The position numbers were made by a program, and so were the translations under genes. 63,577 nucleotides of DNA, from assembly GCA_947302435.1 (NCBI GenBank), contig CAMYVQ010000013.1:1-63577 (forward strand), given 5' to 3'. Numbering within the stretch: position 1 is the stretch's first letter; each line of letters starts with the position of its first letter. Of the stretch, positions 48,685 through 56,886 are shown piece after piece. Below the pieces are notes generated by a model. It worked only from the letters and a program-made list of their open reading frames with translations, searched no databases and was not told the DNA's origin. Source of the DNA: an uncultured Prevotella sp. (GTDB lineage Bacteria > Bacteroidota > Bacteroidia > Bacteroidales > Bacteroidaceae).

Positions 48685-49917
48685 TTATGCGAAAAACATA
48701 TAGCAAATGGCGATAGCCGCGATGATGCCTGCCAAGTCGGCCAACAGGCCGCAGGCCACGGCATGTCGTGTGTGACGGATGCCCACGGAACCGAAGTAGA
48801 CGGCTAAAATATAGAAAGTGGTGTCGGTGGAACCTTGGAAAATGCACGACAGGCGGCCTACGAACGAGTCGGCTCCGTAGGTGGTCATGGCATCGACCAT
48901 CATGCCACGGGCTCCACTGCCCGAAAGGGGTTTCATGAGGGCGGTGGGCAGGGCGGCAACAAACTGGCTGTCGATGCCCATGGCGTTGATGACAGAACCG
49001 ATGCCGCTGATCAGCATGTCCATGGCTCCCGAAGCACGAAAAACGCCGATTCCAACGAGAATAGCTACCAAGTATGGAATGATTCGGACGGCAGTCTGGA
49101 AGCCCTCTTTGGCTCCTTCGATGAAGGCATCGTAGACATTGACCTTCTTTCGCATGCCTGCCACGATGAAACCGACAATAATGGTCATCAGAAGAATGTT
49201 GGCGACGGTGGTGCTCACGCGATTCATCATCACTGAGTCGAGTTGGCTGAAGCCCCAGATGATGCTGGCAATCAGCAAGCAGGCACCGCCCAATGTGAGC
49301 AGAATGGTGCGGTTGATGAGGTTGATGCGCTGATAGAGTGAGGTGATGATGATACCCGTCAGTGTCGAGAAGAAGGTGGCCAACAGGATAGGGATGAAGA
49401 TGTCGGTGGGCTGGGCGGCTCCCATCTGGGCGCGATAGACCAGAATGCTGACGGGAATAATGGTCAGTCCGCTGGTGTTCAGCACCAAAAACATGATCAT
49501 CGGGTTCGAGGCCGTGTCCTTCTTCGTGTTCAGTGCCTGCATCTGTTCCATGGCTTTCAGGCCGAGAGGCGTGGCGGCGTTGTCCAATCCCAACATGTTG
49601 GCGGCAATGTTCATGAAAATGCTACCCGTGACGGGATGGCCCTTGGGAATGTCGGGGAAAAGTCTGACGAACACCGGGCTGAGCAGTCGCGACAGCGCAT
49701 TGACTACGCCCCCTTGCTCGCCAATCTTCATGATGCCCAACCAGAGTGAAAGTACCCCCGTAAGGCCGAGGGAAATCTCGAAAGCTGTCTTCGACGAACT
49801 GAACGTAGAGTCCATCATGGCAGGGAAGACATCGAAGTCACCCATGAAGACAAGCCTTGCCAAAGCAATGACAAATGCAATGAGAAAAAATGCAATCCAA
49901 ATGTAATTCAGTACCAT
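48685..49917 (-). CDS. SpmA/SpmB fused nucleoside-recognition membrane protein
   Basis: The start at 49917 (MVLNYIWIAFFLIAFVIALA) gives 410 residues with about ten helices. It joins the two halves known separately in Bacillus as SpmA and SpmB (Gate/nucleoside-recognition domains): the first has FMNIAANMLGLDNAATPLGL, KAMEQMQ and NTSGLTIIP; the second has KEGFQTAVRIIPYLVAILV, ALMKPLSGSGARGMM and FQGSTDTTFYILAVYFGSVG. In sporeformers they are needed for core dehydration; in Bacteroidota, which do not sporulate, the transported molecule is unknown. The -7 element (49926-49933) ends 8 bp before the ATG. Confidence 0.88.
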   Translation of the reverse strand: MVLNYIWIAFFLIAFVIALARLVFMGDFDVFPAMMDSTFSSSKTAFEISLGLTGVLSLWLGIMKIGEQGGVVNALSRLLSPVFVRLFPDIPKGHPVTGSIFMNIAANMLGLDNAATPLGLKAMEQMQALNTKKDTASNPMIMFLVLNTSGLTIIPVSILVYRAQMGAAQPTDIFIPILLATFFSTLTGIIITSLYQRINLINRTILLTLGGACLLIASIIWGFSQLDSVMMNRVSTTVANILLMTIIVGFIVAGMRKKVNVYDAFIEGAKEGFQTAVRIIPYLVAILVGIGVFRASGAMDMLISGIGSVINAMGIDSQFVAALPTALMKPLSGSGARGMMVDAMTTYGADSFVGRLSCIFQGSTDTTFYILAVYFGSVGIRHTRHAVACGLLADLAGIIAAIAICYMFFA

Positions 49918-49925
49918 AGTACGTG

Positions 49926-50005
49926 CAAAGGTACGATTAAAATCCGACTCTTTGCACAAAATGATAGTCTAATTGCAAGTGTTTGATATTTTTTTTATAA
50001 TTTTG
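49926..50005. promoter_or_regulatory. Divergent promoters: SpmAB-like gene and LruC lipoprotein
   Basis: TACCTTTG (49926-49933, minus) lies 8 bp before the SpmAB-like ATG, implying little or no leader. TAATTTTG (49998-50005, plus) lies 27 bp before the LruC lipoprotein start. Confidence 0.6.
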
Positions 50006-50032
50006 CATCCGATACTAATTAAACCTTGACTC

Positions 50033-51319
50033 ATGGACTTATCTCGTTTGGGCTTTCTCCTTTTCATGTCGGCAGGATTGCTTTTTTCCGCCTGCAAGCG
50101 CGACATGTTCGATGCCAAAGTCTACAACCAGATTCTGTCCGAAGCTTCGACTTTCAGCGAGATAGACCCACAACACACCTGGAACCTCACCGAGAGCCAT
50201 GCCACCAAGGTGACTGTCAATGCCGACGAGGCCGGCAATGAAAGCCGCGTGCTGATCCTGTCGGGCAATCCCTTCATTGAAGACGACAATGCCGAAATCC
50301 TGGCCGAGACCGTTTGCGCGAAAGGGCAGACGGTGACCCTCTTCTATTACGCCGCCACCTGTCTGCGCCAGTTCTATGCCGCCGTGCAGACTGCCGACGA
50401 TCGCTGGTTGCTGAAGCAGTTCGACACAGGCCAGCAAAGCGTGGACTTCGCAAACGATGTGACGACGGTCAGCGGTACGCCCAAGGAAGTCTATCAGACC
50501 TATACCTACTGTTACGAAGACACCTACCCGGAACCTGGCGACTACGACTACAACGACTTAGTGCTGCGCATACAGAAACTGCCTGCCCAGGCCGACAATG
50601 AGATCCGTCTGCGTGTCAGTTTGGCCGCCATCGGCACCCTGCGGCAGGTGGCTGCTGCCATCCGGCTGACGGGCTACCACTACGACGATGTGGAAAGCGT
50701 GACGACCGAGGAAGGCCGCGTGTTCGATCCGAACTACGAACTGTCGCGCTATTTCATTGAGGAAAGCGACTTGCTTATCAAAGGCATACACGGCGAGGCG
50801 GTGTTGAACCTCTTTGAGGATGCCCACTATGCCATGTACCCAGCCGTGAATACATCGACCGACGGCACTGTGGGGGTCGTGCGCCGCTACTACAACACGT
50901 CGCAGGTCAGCGACGGCCTGACGCATCGGCAGGCTAAACCGAAAGTGCTCACCTACGTGGTGAAACTGCGCAATCCGCGCCTGTTGCAGAACTTCACGCT
51001 CGAAGACATTGACCCCTTTGTGCTGAAGGACTACAATTCAGGCAAGTGGGAGATCCATACCTTTACCCACAAGGCCTATCAGACCCTTCACGATCTGGGC
51101 TCGAACGAGACGGCCTACAGTAATAATATGTCGTGGGCGTTGAAGATTCCCAACGGCACCTTCCGCTATCCGCAGGAAGGGGCCTGCATTGGGTATTACA
51201 AGGATGGGGTGCTGACGGGTGCCTACATGACCCTCGGCCACTCCTTCGGACAGTGGGTCGGCAGTCGCTCGCAGTCCACTGACTGGTATCTCTATCCTTC
51301 GACGGGAATGGTCTATTGA
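50033..51319 (+). CDS. LruC-domain (DUF4842) lipoprotein
   Basis: The 428-residue protein starts with a lipoprotein signal (MDLSRLGFLLFMSAGLLFSAC). Near residue 165 it has CYEDTYPEPGDYDYNDLVLR, the acidic 'D.DYND.V' motif that defines LruC/DUF4842 proteins, a probable calcium site, and the C-terminal half carries the rest of the domain (NMSWALKIPN, ACIGYYKDG, GQWVGSRSQSTDWYLYP). Members are surface lipoproteins whose ligand is unknown. It is followed by a GH43 hydrolase and a second LruC protein, so it may hold a carbohydrate or glycoprotein. Confidence 0.82.
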   Translation: MDLSRLGFLLFMSAGLLFSACKRDMFDAKVYNQILSEASTFSEIDPQHTWNLTESHATKVTVNADEAGNESRVLILSGNPFIEDDNAEILAETVCAKGQTVTLFYYAATCLRQFYAAVQTADDRWLLKQFDTGQQSVDFANDVTTVSGTPKEVYQTYTYCYEDTYPEPGDYDYNDLVLRIQKLPAQADNEIRLRVSLAAIGTLRQVAAAIRLTGYHYDDVESVTTEEGRVFDPNYELSRYFIEESDLLIKGIHGEAVLNLFEDAHYAMYPAVNTSTDGTVGVVRRYYNTSQVSDGLTHRQAKPKVLTYVVKLRNPRLLQNFTLEDIDPFVLKDYNSGKWEIHTFTHKAYQTLHDLGSNETAYSNNMSWALKIPNGTFRYPQEGACIGYYKDGVLTGAYMTLGHSFGQWVGSRSQSTDWYLYPSTGMVY

Positions 51320-51349
51320 AAGATGATTGTTTACAGAAAAAGAGTTGAT

Positions 51350-52309
51350 ATGAAAAAGTTATTTCTTTCGCTGCTTTCGCTGATCAGTATCGGCGTGGCC
51401 GCACAACACAATCCCATTCTGCCCGAGATGCACGCTGACCCTGATGTGCTGGCCGACGGCGGACGTTACTACATCTATTCCACTACCGACGGCGCTCCCG
51501 GTTGGGGCGGCTACTACTTCACCTGCTATTCCAGCAAAGACCTGAAGCAGTGGAAGTACGAGGGCATCATCCTCGACCTGAAGAAAGACACGCACTGGGC
51601 CCGTGGCAATGCCTGGGCACCCGCCATCGAGAAGAAGAACGGAAAGTACTATTTCTATTACAGTGGTGACCAAGGCGAGCGCAAGGCCATCGGCGTGGCC
51701 ATTGCCGACACGCCCACCGGTCCGTTCAAGGATTTCGGACAGCCCATCGTGGACAAACGGCCCGACGGACAGAACCACGGACAGCAGATCGATGTCGATG
51801 TGTTCACTGACGAAGACGGGCAGAGTTATCTCTATTGGGGCAACGGCTACATGGCCGGTGCAAAGCTGAACCCGGACATGACCTCCATCGACGAGTCGAG
51901 CGTGGTTCTGATGACACCGCAAGGCGGCACGCTGCGCGACTATGCCTATCGCGAAGCCCCCTACGTGTTCAAGCGCAAGGGCATCTACTATTTCCTCTGG
52001 AGTGTCGACGACACTGGCTCGCCCAACTATCACGTGGCTTACGGCACATCGAAGTCTCCCCTCGGCCCCATTGAGGTGGCCAAGGAGCCGGTGATTCTAC
52101 AGCAGCGGCCTGACCAGAAAATCTATGGAACCGCCCATAACTCCGTGCTCCAGATTCCCGGCAAGGACAAATGGTATGTGGTCTACCACCGCATCAACCC
52201 CGCTTATCTCGACAAAAAGGACGGCCCCGGCTTCCACCGCGAGGTGTGCATCGACCCGATGGAGTTTGAGAAAGACGGTAGGATCAAGCCCGTCACACCG
52301 ACCAATTAA
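51350..52309 (+). CDS. Glycoside hydrolase family 43
   Basis: The start at 51350 gives a signal peptide (MKKLFLSLLSLISIGVAAQ) and a 319-residue mature enzyme with the five-blade beta-propeller of GH43. The catalytic triad fits: general-base Asp in MHADPDVLADGGRYYIY, the pKa-modulating Asp in IDVDVFTDEDGQSYLYWG and the acid Glu in YREAPYVFKR. GH43 enzymes release arabinofuranose, xylose or galactose from plant polysaccharides; the specificity cannot be read here. It stands between two LruC lipoproteins, without SusC/SusD genes, so it is not in a classical polysaccharide utilisation locus. Confidence 0.9.
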   Translation: MKKLFLSLLSLISIGVAAQHNPILPEMHADPDVLADGGRYYIYSTTDGAPGWGGYYFTCYSSKDLKQWKYEGIILDLKKDTHWARGNAWAPAIEKKNGKYYFYYSGDQGERKAIGVAIADTPTGPFKDFGQPIVDKRPDGQNHGQQIDVDVFTDEDGQSYLYWGNGYMAGAKLNPDMTSIDESSVVLMTPQGGTLRDYAYREAPYVFKRKGIYYFLWSVDDTGSPNYHVAYGTSKSPLGPIEVAKEPVILQQRPDQKIYGTAHNSVLQIPGKDKWYVVYHRINPAYLDKKDGPGFHREVCIDPMEFEKDGRIKPVTPTN

Positions 52310-52350
52310 GGCGAATATCAGTATTCTCTTATTATATTTTACCTGATAAC

Positions 52351-54549
52351 ATGAAGAAAAACACTTTGATGAAAAGTATGGCTGCGCTGACACTGACCTT
52401 GGCAGCAGCCGGTTGCTCGCACGATGCCGACCTGTATGATCAGGCAGCCAAACAGCGCGAGAGCGCCAACAATTTTGTGAACCTTGTGTTGGGTGGCCAG
52501 CAGGTGGATCCCAACCAGAATTGGAGTACAGCCACAACGCGCACGCTGACCGTCAGCTCTGAGATTGCTGAGGGCACACTGAAAGTCTATACCGTCGACC
52601 CCATCGGCAACGCCTCGGCTCCGCTGATCACCACCACGCTTTCCAAGGGCGATACCAAGAGCATCAATGTGGCTTGTCCCAACGATGTGCAGCGCCTCTA
52701 TGTGGCTGTCTATGATGCCCAGAACTATCTGCGCGTGCAGCCTGTCGACGTGACGGGCAGTCAGCTCAACGTGAGCTTCGACAAGGAGGAGCCTGCGGCT
52801 GAGAGCCGTGCCCGCAGGGCACCCGGCAATTACTGGAAGAACAGTCACCAGTTTGCATCAGCCCCCAATGACGGGGATTTCGCCTCTGCCCTGCCTGCCC
52901 ATTATGTGACTGATAGCGATGCCAACGGCGGAGGCCAGGGCGTTAACGTCGTCATCCAGAGTCCTGTAGTCGGTTATCTGAACCTTTGGAATGGAGGCAG
53001 TAACATCTATTTCCCTGCCGGCAACTGGACGGTGAATGGCCAGTATGTGGGTGCCAATTCCAAAGTCTATCTTTTGCCCGGTGCTAACGTGACCTTCAGC
53101 GGCGAGTATAACCTCAACTCTGAGAATGCCGCCCTTTACGTGGCTAAGGGTGCCACTTTCACGGCCGATAATATCAGTTACAACTTCAAACTGTATAACC
53201 GTGGTACCATCAACACAGGCAATCTGAACCAGTATGCCAACGGATGGATCTACAATGAAGGCACCATCAACTGCTCCGGCGAGATAGGCCCGAAGAACAA
53301 TTTCAGCGAGATTGTCAATGTCGGTACCATGACGGCAGCCAAGATGACCGTTGAAGGTTCGGGTCATGTCTTGAACGAAGGTACCGTACACATTTCGGGT
53401 GATGTGGTTGTGAACAGCAACAACCTCTCTTGGGTGAACAACGGCTATTTCCATTGCGGCGACTTCAAGTACACGGCTGGCAGTTGGAATGTCATTAACA
53501 ACTGCAAGCTGGTGGTCGACGAGCAGTTCTACATCAACTTGGGCGACAACCAAGGCGAGTTCAAGCTCGACGGCAGTATCGAGACGAAGACCTTCTATCA
53601 TGGTATTGGCTACACGAAGATGGCGGCCAAGTCCATCATCAAGGTGGCTGAGACACTGACCTGTGCAGCCATGGCCGATGGCCGTTACTATGGTTTCTAC
53701 GGCCCGGAGTCGGCTGACAACGGCTACGCTGTCATTCAGGCGAAGAAGATCACTGCCACCAGTCTGACCCAACGCCGCTCTATCACCTACCGCAACTACC
53801 TTATCGTGGCCACCGACGACCACTGGGAGCAGTGCGACAAGTACAACAATCAGGTGAACGGCAACTATCCCTATTGGGATCAGGGCGACAACGTGAAGAT
53901 GGCTAAGGGCAAGGACGACATCGATGTGACCATCGAGCCTACCGACTGCAACGCCGGTATCAACGGCAAGGAAGCCATCATCATCGACGAGCCTACACAG
54001 TATTATTACTACGCCTTCGAAGACTTGGGCACTACCGACGACTTCGACTTCAACGACGTGGTGATTCGTCTGTCGGCTCCCGTCAACGGACAGTCGACGG
54101 TCGAGGTTGTGGCTGCCGGCGGCACGATGGAGACCTACGTGACCTACGGTGAGGGCGAGCATCCCACCAGATTGGGTTCGGAAGTGCACGCCGCCATGGG
54201 CGAGAACTCCACGAAAGTCATGATCAACACGTCGGGTGTCAACACCGACAAGTTCGCCGTATTGGGCACCGTGCCTGTTGTCGATGCCGACCCGACCAAC
54301 CTGCCTTTCGGCATCGAGGTGAAGGGTAACGACGGCCAGACGGTGAAGGTGACGCGCAGCGTGGAGAACAATGGAAGCGCACCGTTGGTCATCGTGGTCA
54401 ACGGCAATGAGCAGGGCAAATGGTTCTGGGCTATCGAGCGTACCAACATCGTGGCTGCCTATCAGGCATTCGGCGACTGGGGAGCCAACGCCGGAACGAA
54501 TGCCGACTGGTACAAGACCGCCACGCCGGGCATGGTAGTGAACTACTGA
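52351..54549 (+). CDS. Large LruC-domain (DUF4842) lipoprotein
   Basis: The 732-residue lipoprotein (lipobox AAGC at about residue 22) has three parts: an N-terminal beta region, a repetitive, Asn/Gly-rich beta-solenoid-like stretch (about 200-480: LYNRGTINTGNLNQYANGWI, YNEGTINCSGEI, LNEGTVHISGDV), and a C-terminal LruC domain with EDLGTTDDFDFNDVVIRLS (about 560-578) and GKWFWAIERTNIVAAYQAFG. The repeats suggest an extended surface fibre carrying the domain outward. It is in one direction with the GH43 gene, 41 bp apart. Confidence 0.82.
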   Translation: MKKNTLMKSMAALTLTLAAAGCSHDADLYDQAAKQRESANNFVNLVLGGQQVDPNQNWSTATTRTLTVSSEIAEGTLKVYTVDPIGNASAPLITTTLSKGDTKSINVACPNDVQRLYVAVYDAQNYLRVQPVDVTGSQLNVSFDKEEPAAESRARRAPGNYWKNSHQFASAPNDGDFASALPAHYVTDSDANGGGQGVNVVIQSPVVGYLNLWNGGSNIYFPAGNWTVNGQYVGANSKVYLLPGANVTFSGEYNLNSENAALYVAKGATFTADNISYNFKLYNRGTINTGNLNQYANGWIYNEGTINCSGEIGPKNNFSEIVNVGTMTAAKMTVEGSGHVLNEGTVHISGDVVVNSNNLSWVNNGYFHCGDFKYTAGSWNVINNCKLVVDEQFYINLGDNQGEFKLDGSIETKTFYHGIGYTKMAAKSIIKVAETLTCAAMADGRYYGFYGPESADNGYAVIQAKKITATSLTQRRSITYRNYLIVATDDHWEQCDKYNNQVNGNYPYWDQGDNVKMAKGKDDIDVTIEPTDCNAGINGKEAIIIDEPTQYYYYAFEDLGTTDDFDFNDVVIRLSAPVNGQSTVEVVAAGGTMETYVTYGEGEHPTRLGSEVHAAMGENSTKVMINTSGVNTDKFAVLGTVPVVDADPTNLPFGIEVKGNDGQTVKVTRSVENNGSAPLVIVVNGNEQGKWFWAIERTNIVAAYQAFGDWGANAGTNADWYKTATPGMVVNY

Positions 54550-54575
54550 CTACAAGTGGTAAAATCGGGGATGGC

Positions 54576-55718
54576 CTATTCTACTTTCTGATAGTAGCGC
54601 AGAGGAGGCATTCCGCGCAGTTCGGGATGCAGTATCTGCACGAAGTCCTGCAGCAGCAGGTCGGGGCGGAAGGGCGTTTCCTCATAGAACATGGAAGTCA
54701 TGACGTTACAGCCGTAGAGACTTCCCTTGCGCATAGGGCGTAATTGTCCGTAGCCGGGTTGTTCGGCGGACAGTTGCGCCTTTGTGATGGGTTGTCGGTT
54801 GTCGTAGCGGAACAGCCACACGTCGGCCTCGCCGCATTTTTCCAATACCGTTTCAAAGGGCAGGGCGAGCGAACCGCTGTGGTCGTCGCTGTCAAAGGGA
54901 TAGCGACACCGCGCATCGCGGAGCATCTGGCCGATGGTCGACCGTCCGCCCGGAACGTACCATACAGGGCCTGTCTGTTTGTCCATGAGCACCTGTTGCA
55001 AGTTGTCGGTCGTGGCGGCCAGGGTCTTGAGGGCGTGATAGCTGCTGTCGACAAGGGCAAACAGCGAGTCGGCCTCGCGCTCCTTGCCGTAGAGCATGCC
55101 GTAGAAGCGCACCCACTCGGCCCGTGCCAAGGGCGACTGCTCCATGTATTCGGCGCATTCAATGAGGGGAATGCTGATTTCCTCCAACCGTCCGTAGCCG
55201 CCGCTGTTCTCGAAAGGCGAGAGCAAGATAGCATCGGCCCCGGCATCGATGATTTTTTCCACCACAGGGCTCATGCCGTCGCCGCAGTCAGTGATGCGCC
55301 CGTTCCTCACCCCTTGTTGCACGAAAGGCACCTTCATATACTTCAGGTCGGCCACGCCAGCCACCTGTCGCTGCGCCCCTAATTCAGCCAATAAGGCTGC
55401 ATGCACGCTGGTGAAGATGACCGACCGCCGCAGGGGCACGCGCACCACGGTTGCCCCCTCCTCCTTCTCACTTCTGCGTTCTGTTTGATGCTGTGCCACA
55501 GCATCATACGGGACGAGGCGGTAGCGGTGCAGCACCTTCCCCTCCTTCCACGGGTTCTGGATGGTGACCATCCGGTAGCCGTCACGCTGCTCTACGGTGA
55601 GCAGGCGCGCATAGCGGAAAACGACGGTGTCGCCCGTCTCTGCCTGACCTTTCGTCTGACGGTCAGCACAGGAGAGGAGCGACACCGCTATCAAGAAAAT
55701 ATAAAGAATCTGTTTCAA
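54576..55718 (-). CDS. btuF: Cobalamin ABC-transporter binding protein
   Basis: The 380-residue lipoprotein (signal MKQILYIFLIAVSLLSC) is a class III periplasmic binding protein: RRSVIFTSVHAALLAELGA, VAGVADLKYMKVP, EKIIDAGADAILLSPFENSG and, at the end, LLLQDFVQILHPEL. Its place as last gene of the riboswitch-controlled btuB operon points to cobalamin. The start is a TTG (55716-55718) overlapping the TGA of btuH as TTGA, so it is probably translated by coupling. No permease or ATPase gene follows; the convergent LruC gene ends 27 bp away. Confidence 0.85.
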   Translation of the reverse strand: MKQILYIFLIAVSLLSCADRQTKGQAETGDTVVFRYARLLTVEQRDGYRMVTIQNPWKEGKVLHRYRLVPYDAVAQHQTERRSEKEEGATVVRVPLRRSVIFTSVHAALLAELGAQRQVAGVADLKYMKVPFVQQGVRNGRITDCGDGMSPVVEKIIDAGADAILLSPFENSGGYGRLEEISIPLIECAEYMEQSPLARAEWVRFYGMLYGKEREADSLFALVDSSYHALKTLAATTDNLQQVLMDKQTGPVWYVPGGRSTIGQMLRDARCRYPFDSDDHSGSLALPFETVLEKCGEADVWLFRYDNRQPITKAQLSAEQPGYGQLRPMRKGSLYGCNVMTSMFYEETPFRPDLLLQDFVQILHPELRGMPPLRYYQKVE

Positions 55719-56821
55719 TACAACATCATTCTGTCTATGCAGATGTAAGCAGGTGTGTTCAGAGAGTTGTTTGGTTTGCGGGTACCGTCGAAGGAGAACT
55801 CGAGCTTCACGATGTCAGTGAATGTCTCGTCCATGCCGCGCGTAGCTTTCCATGTCTTTGTGTAGTCCCCATTTTCAGCCAGCATCAGCTCGTGAGTGAC
55901 CGTCTGGCCGTCTTTGCGTGTACCGGTAACGATGCATTTCAGCCAGTCGTTCTCGTTGAACGGATTTGGCTCCATTCTGTCACCATTCAGAATGGAGTTC
56001 ACGGTCACGGCAGCGTTGGTGTAGTAGAAACCAACAACGGTGACAGGCTTGCTGAAGGTAATGTTGTTGCCTTCAGATGTGACGCCGTTGATCACAAGGA
56101 AGTTGTTGCCGCTTCTGGCTTTTCCGGTGATATTATTGTACTGGTCGGCTCCTTTGTAATTGTCAGCGAAGGTAGTACCCGTACAAGCCGAGATGGCGAA
56201 GCCCGACCACCAAGTACCTCCGTATGTCGTATGAAGAGTGGCTAAGCCTTCTGTGTAAGTACACTTCCAGAAGTATCCCCAGTCGACTTCTTCCTTTGTG
56301 CCGCTAACCGAGTCGCCAATCCAGTAGTTGCTTCTATTGAGGGTGGCATCCTCAAAATCAATGTAGGAAGTCGTCTTGACATTGAAGCCATACGATGCGA
56401 TGGTTTCGCTATCCTCGATGTTGGTACCCACTTTGATGTAGACATACAGTGAGCCGCCATAGAGTTCGGTGTCTTTCAGTTGTGTGTAGGCAGCATCGCA
56501 TGACAGGCGGATCTTGGTTGAGTCGGCCAGCACTCCGGAAATGCTAGTCGAAGTACCGTCGAACTGTTTGCCAATTGCGGTAAACACAGCTTGTGTCATG
56601 CCATTTCTGATGATGTTCTTTGCTTGCTGGTATCCTTGGGTGTCGGTGACACTTGTCATTTCTTCGATGATGGAGATATGATAAACGTAGCTCGTGGTTT
56701 GGGAATCACCAGATTTGTTGGTGCCGTTGTTGTTGTCATCATCGTCACCGCAGGCGGTGAAAATCATAGGAGTGGCTGCAATTGCAACGGCCATCATCCA
56801 TTTCAAAAGATTTTTTTTCAT
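55715..56821 (-). CDS. btuH: BtuH-like cobalamin-binding surface lipoprotein (DUF4465)
   Basis: The 368-residue lipoprotein (lipobox IFTAC) has an N-terminal segment of about 145 residues and a DUF4465 domain: SYIDFEDATLNRSNYWIGD, TTYGGTWWSGFAISACTGTT, YNNITGKARSGNNFLVINGV, VVGFYYTNAAVTVNSILNGD. I recall that DUF4465 proteins of gut Bacteroidota (BtuH) bind vitamin B12 on the cell surface and are encoded in B12 operons. It has its own -7 element at 56857-56864, between it and btuG, and overlaps the btuF start. Confidence 0.82.
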   Translation of the reverse strand: MKKNLLKWMMAVAIAATPMIFTACGDDDDNNNGTNKSGDSQTTSYVYHISIIEEMTSVTDTQGYQQAKNIIRNGMTQAVFTAIGKQFDGTSTSISGVLADSTKIRLSCDAAYTQLKDTELYGGSLYVYIKVGTNIEDSETIASYGFNVKTTSYIDFEDATLNRSNYWIGDSVSGTKEEVDWGYFWKCTYTEGLATLHTTYGGTWWSGFAISACTGTTFADNYKGADQYNNITGKARSGNNFLVINGVTSEGNNITFSKPVTVVGFYYTNAAVTVNSILNGDRMEPNPFNENDWLKCIVTGTRKDGQTVTHELMLAENGDYTKTWKATRGMDETFTDIVKLEFSFDGTRKPNNSLNTPAYICIDRMMLY

Positions 56822-56856
56822 AATTGTTTTTTTTGATGTTTTAATGAAAATCGCTG

Positions 56857-56864
56857 CAAAAGTA
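56857..56864 (-). promoter_or_regulatory. Internal -7 element before btuH
   Basis: TACTTTTG followed by CAGC on the minus strand, 35 bp before the btuH start. It would allow btuH and btuF to be expressed without the riboswitch. Confidence 0.5.
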
Positions 56865-56886
56865 AAAAAAGTTTTTTATATTTCCC

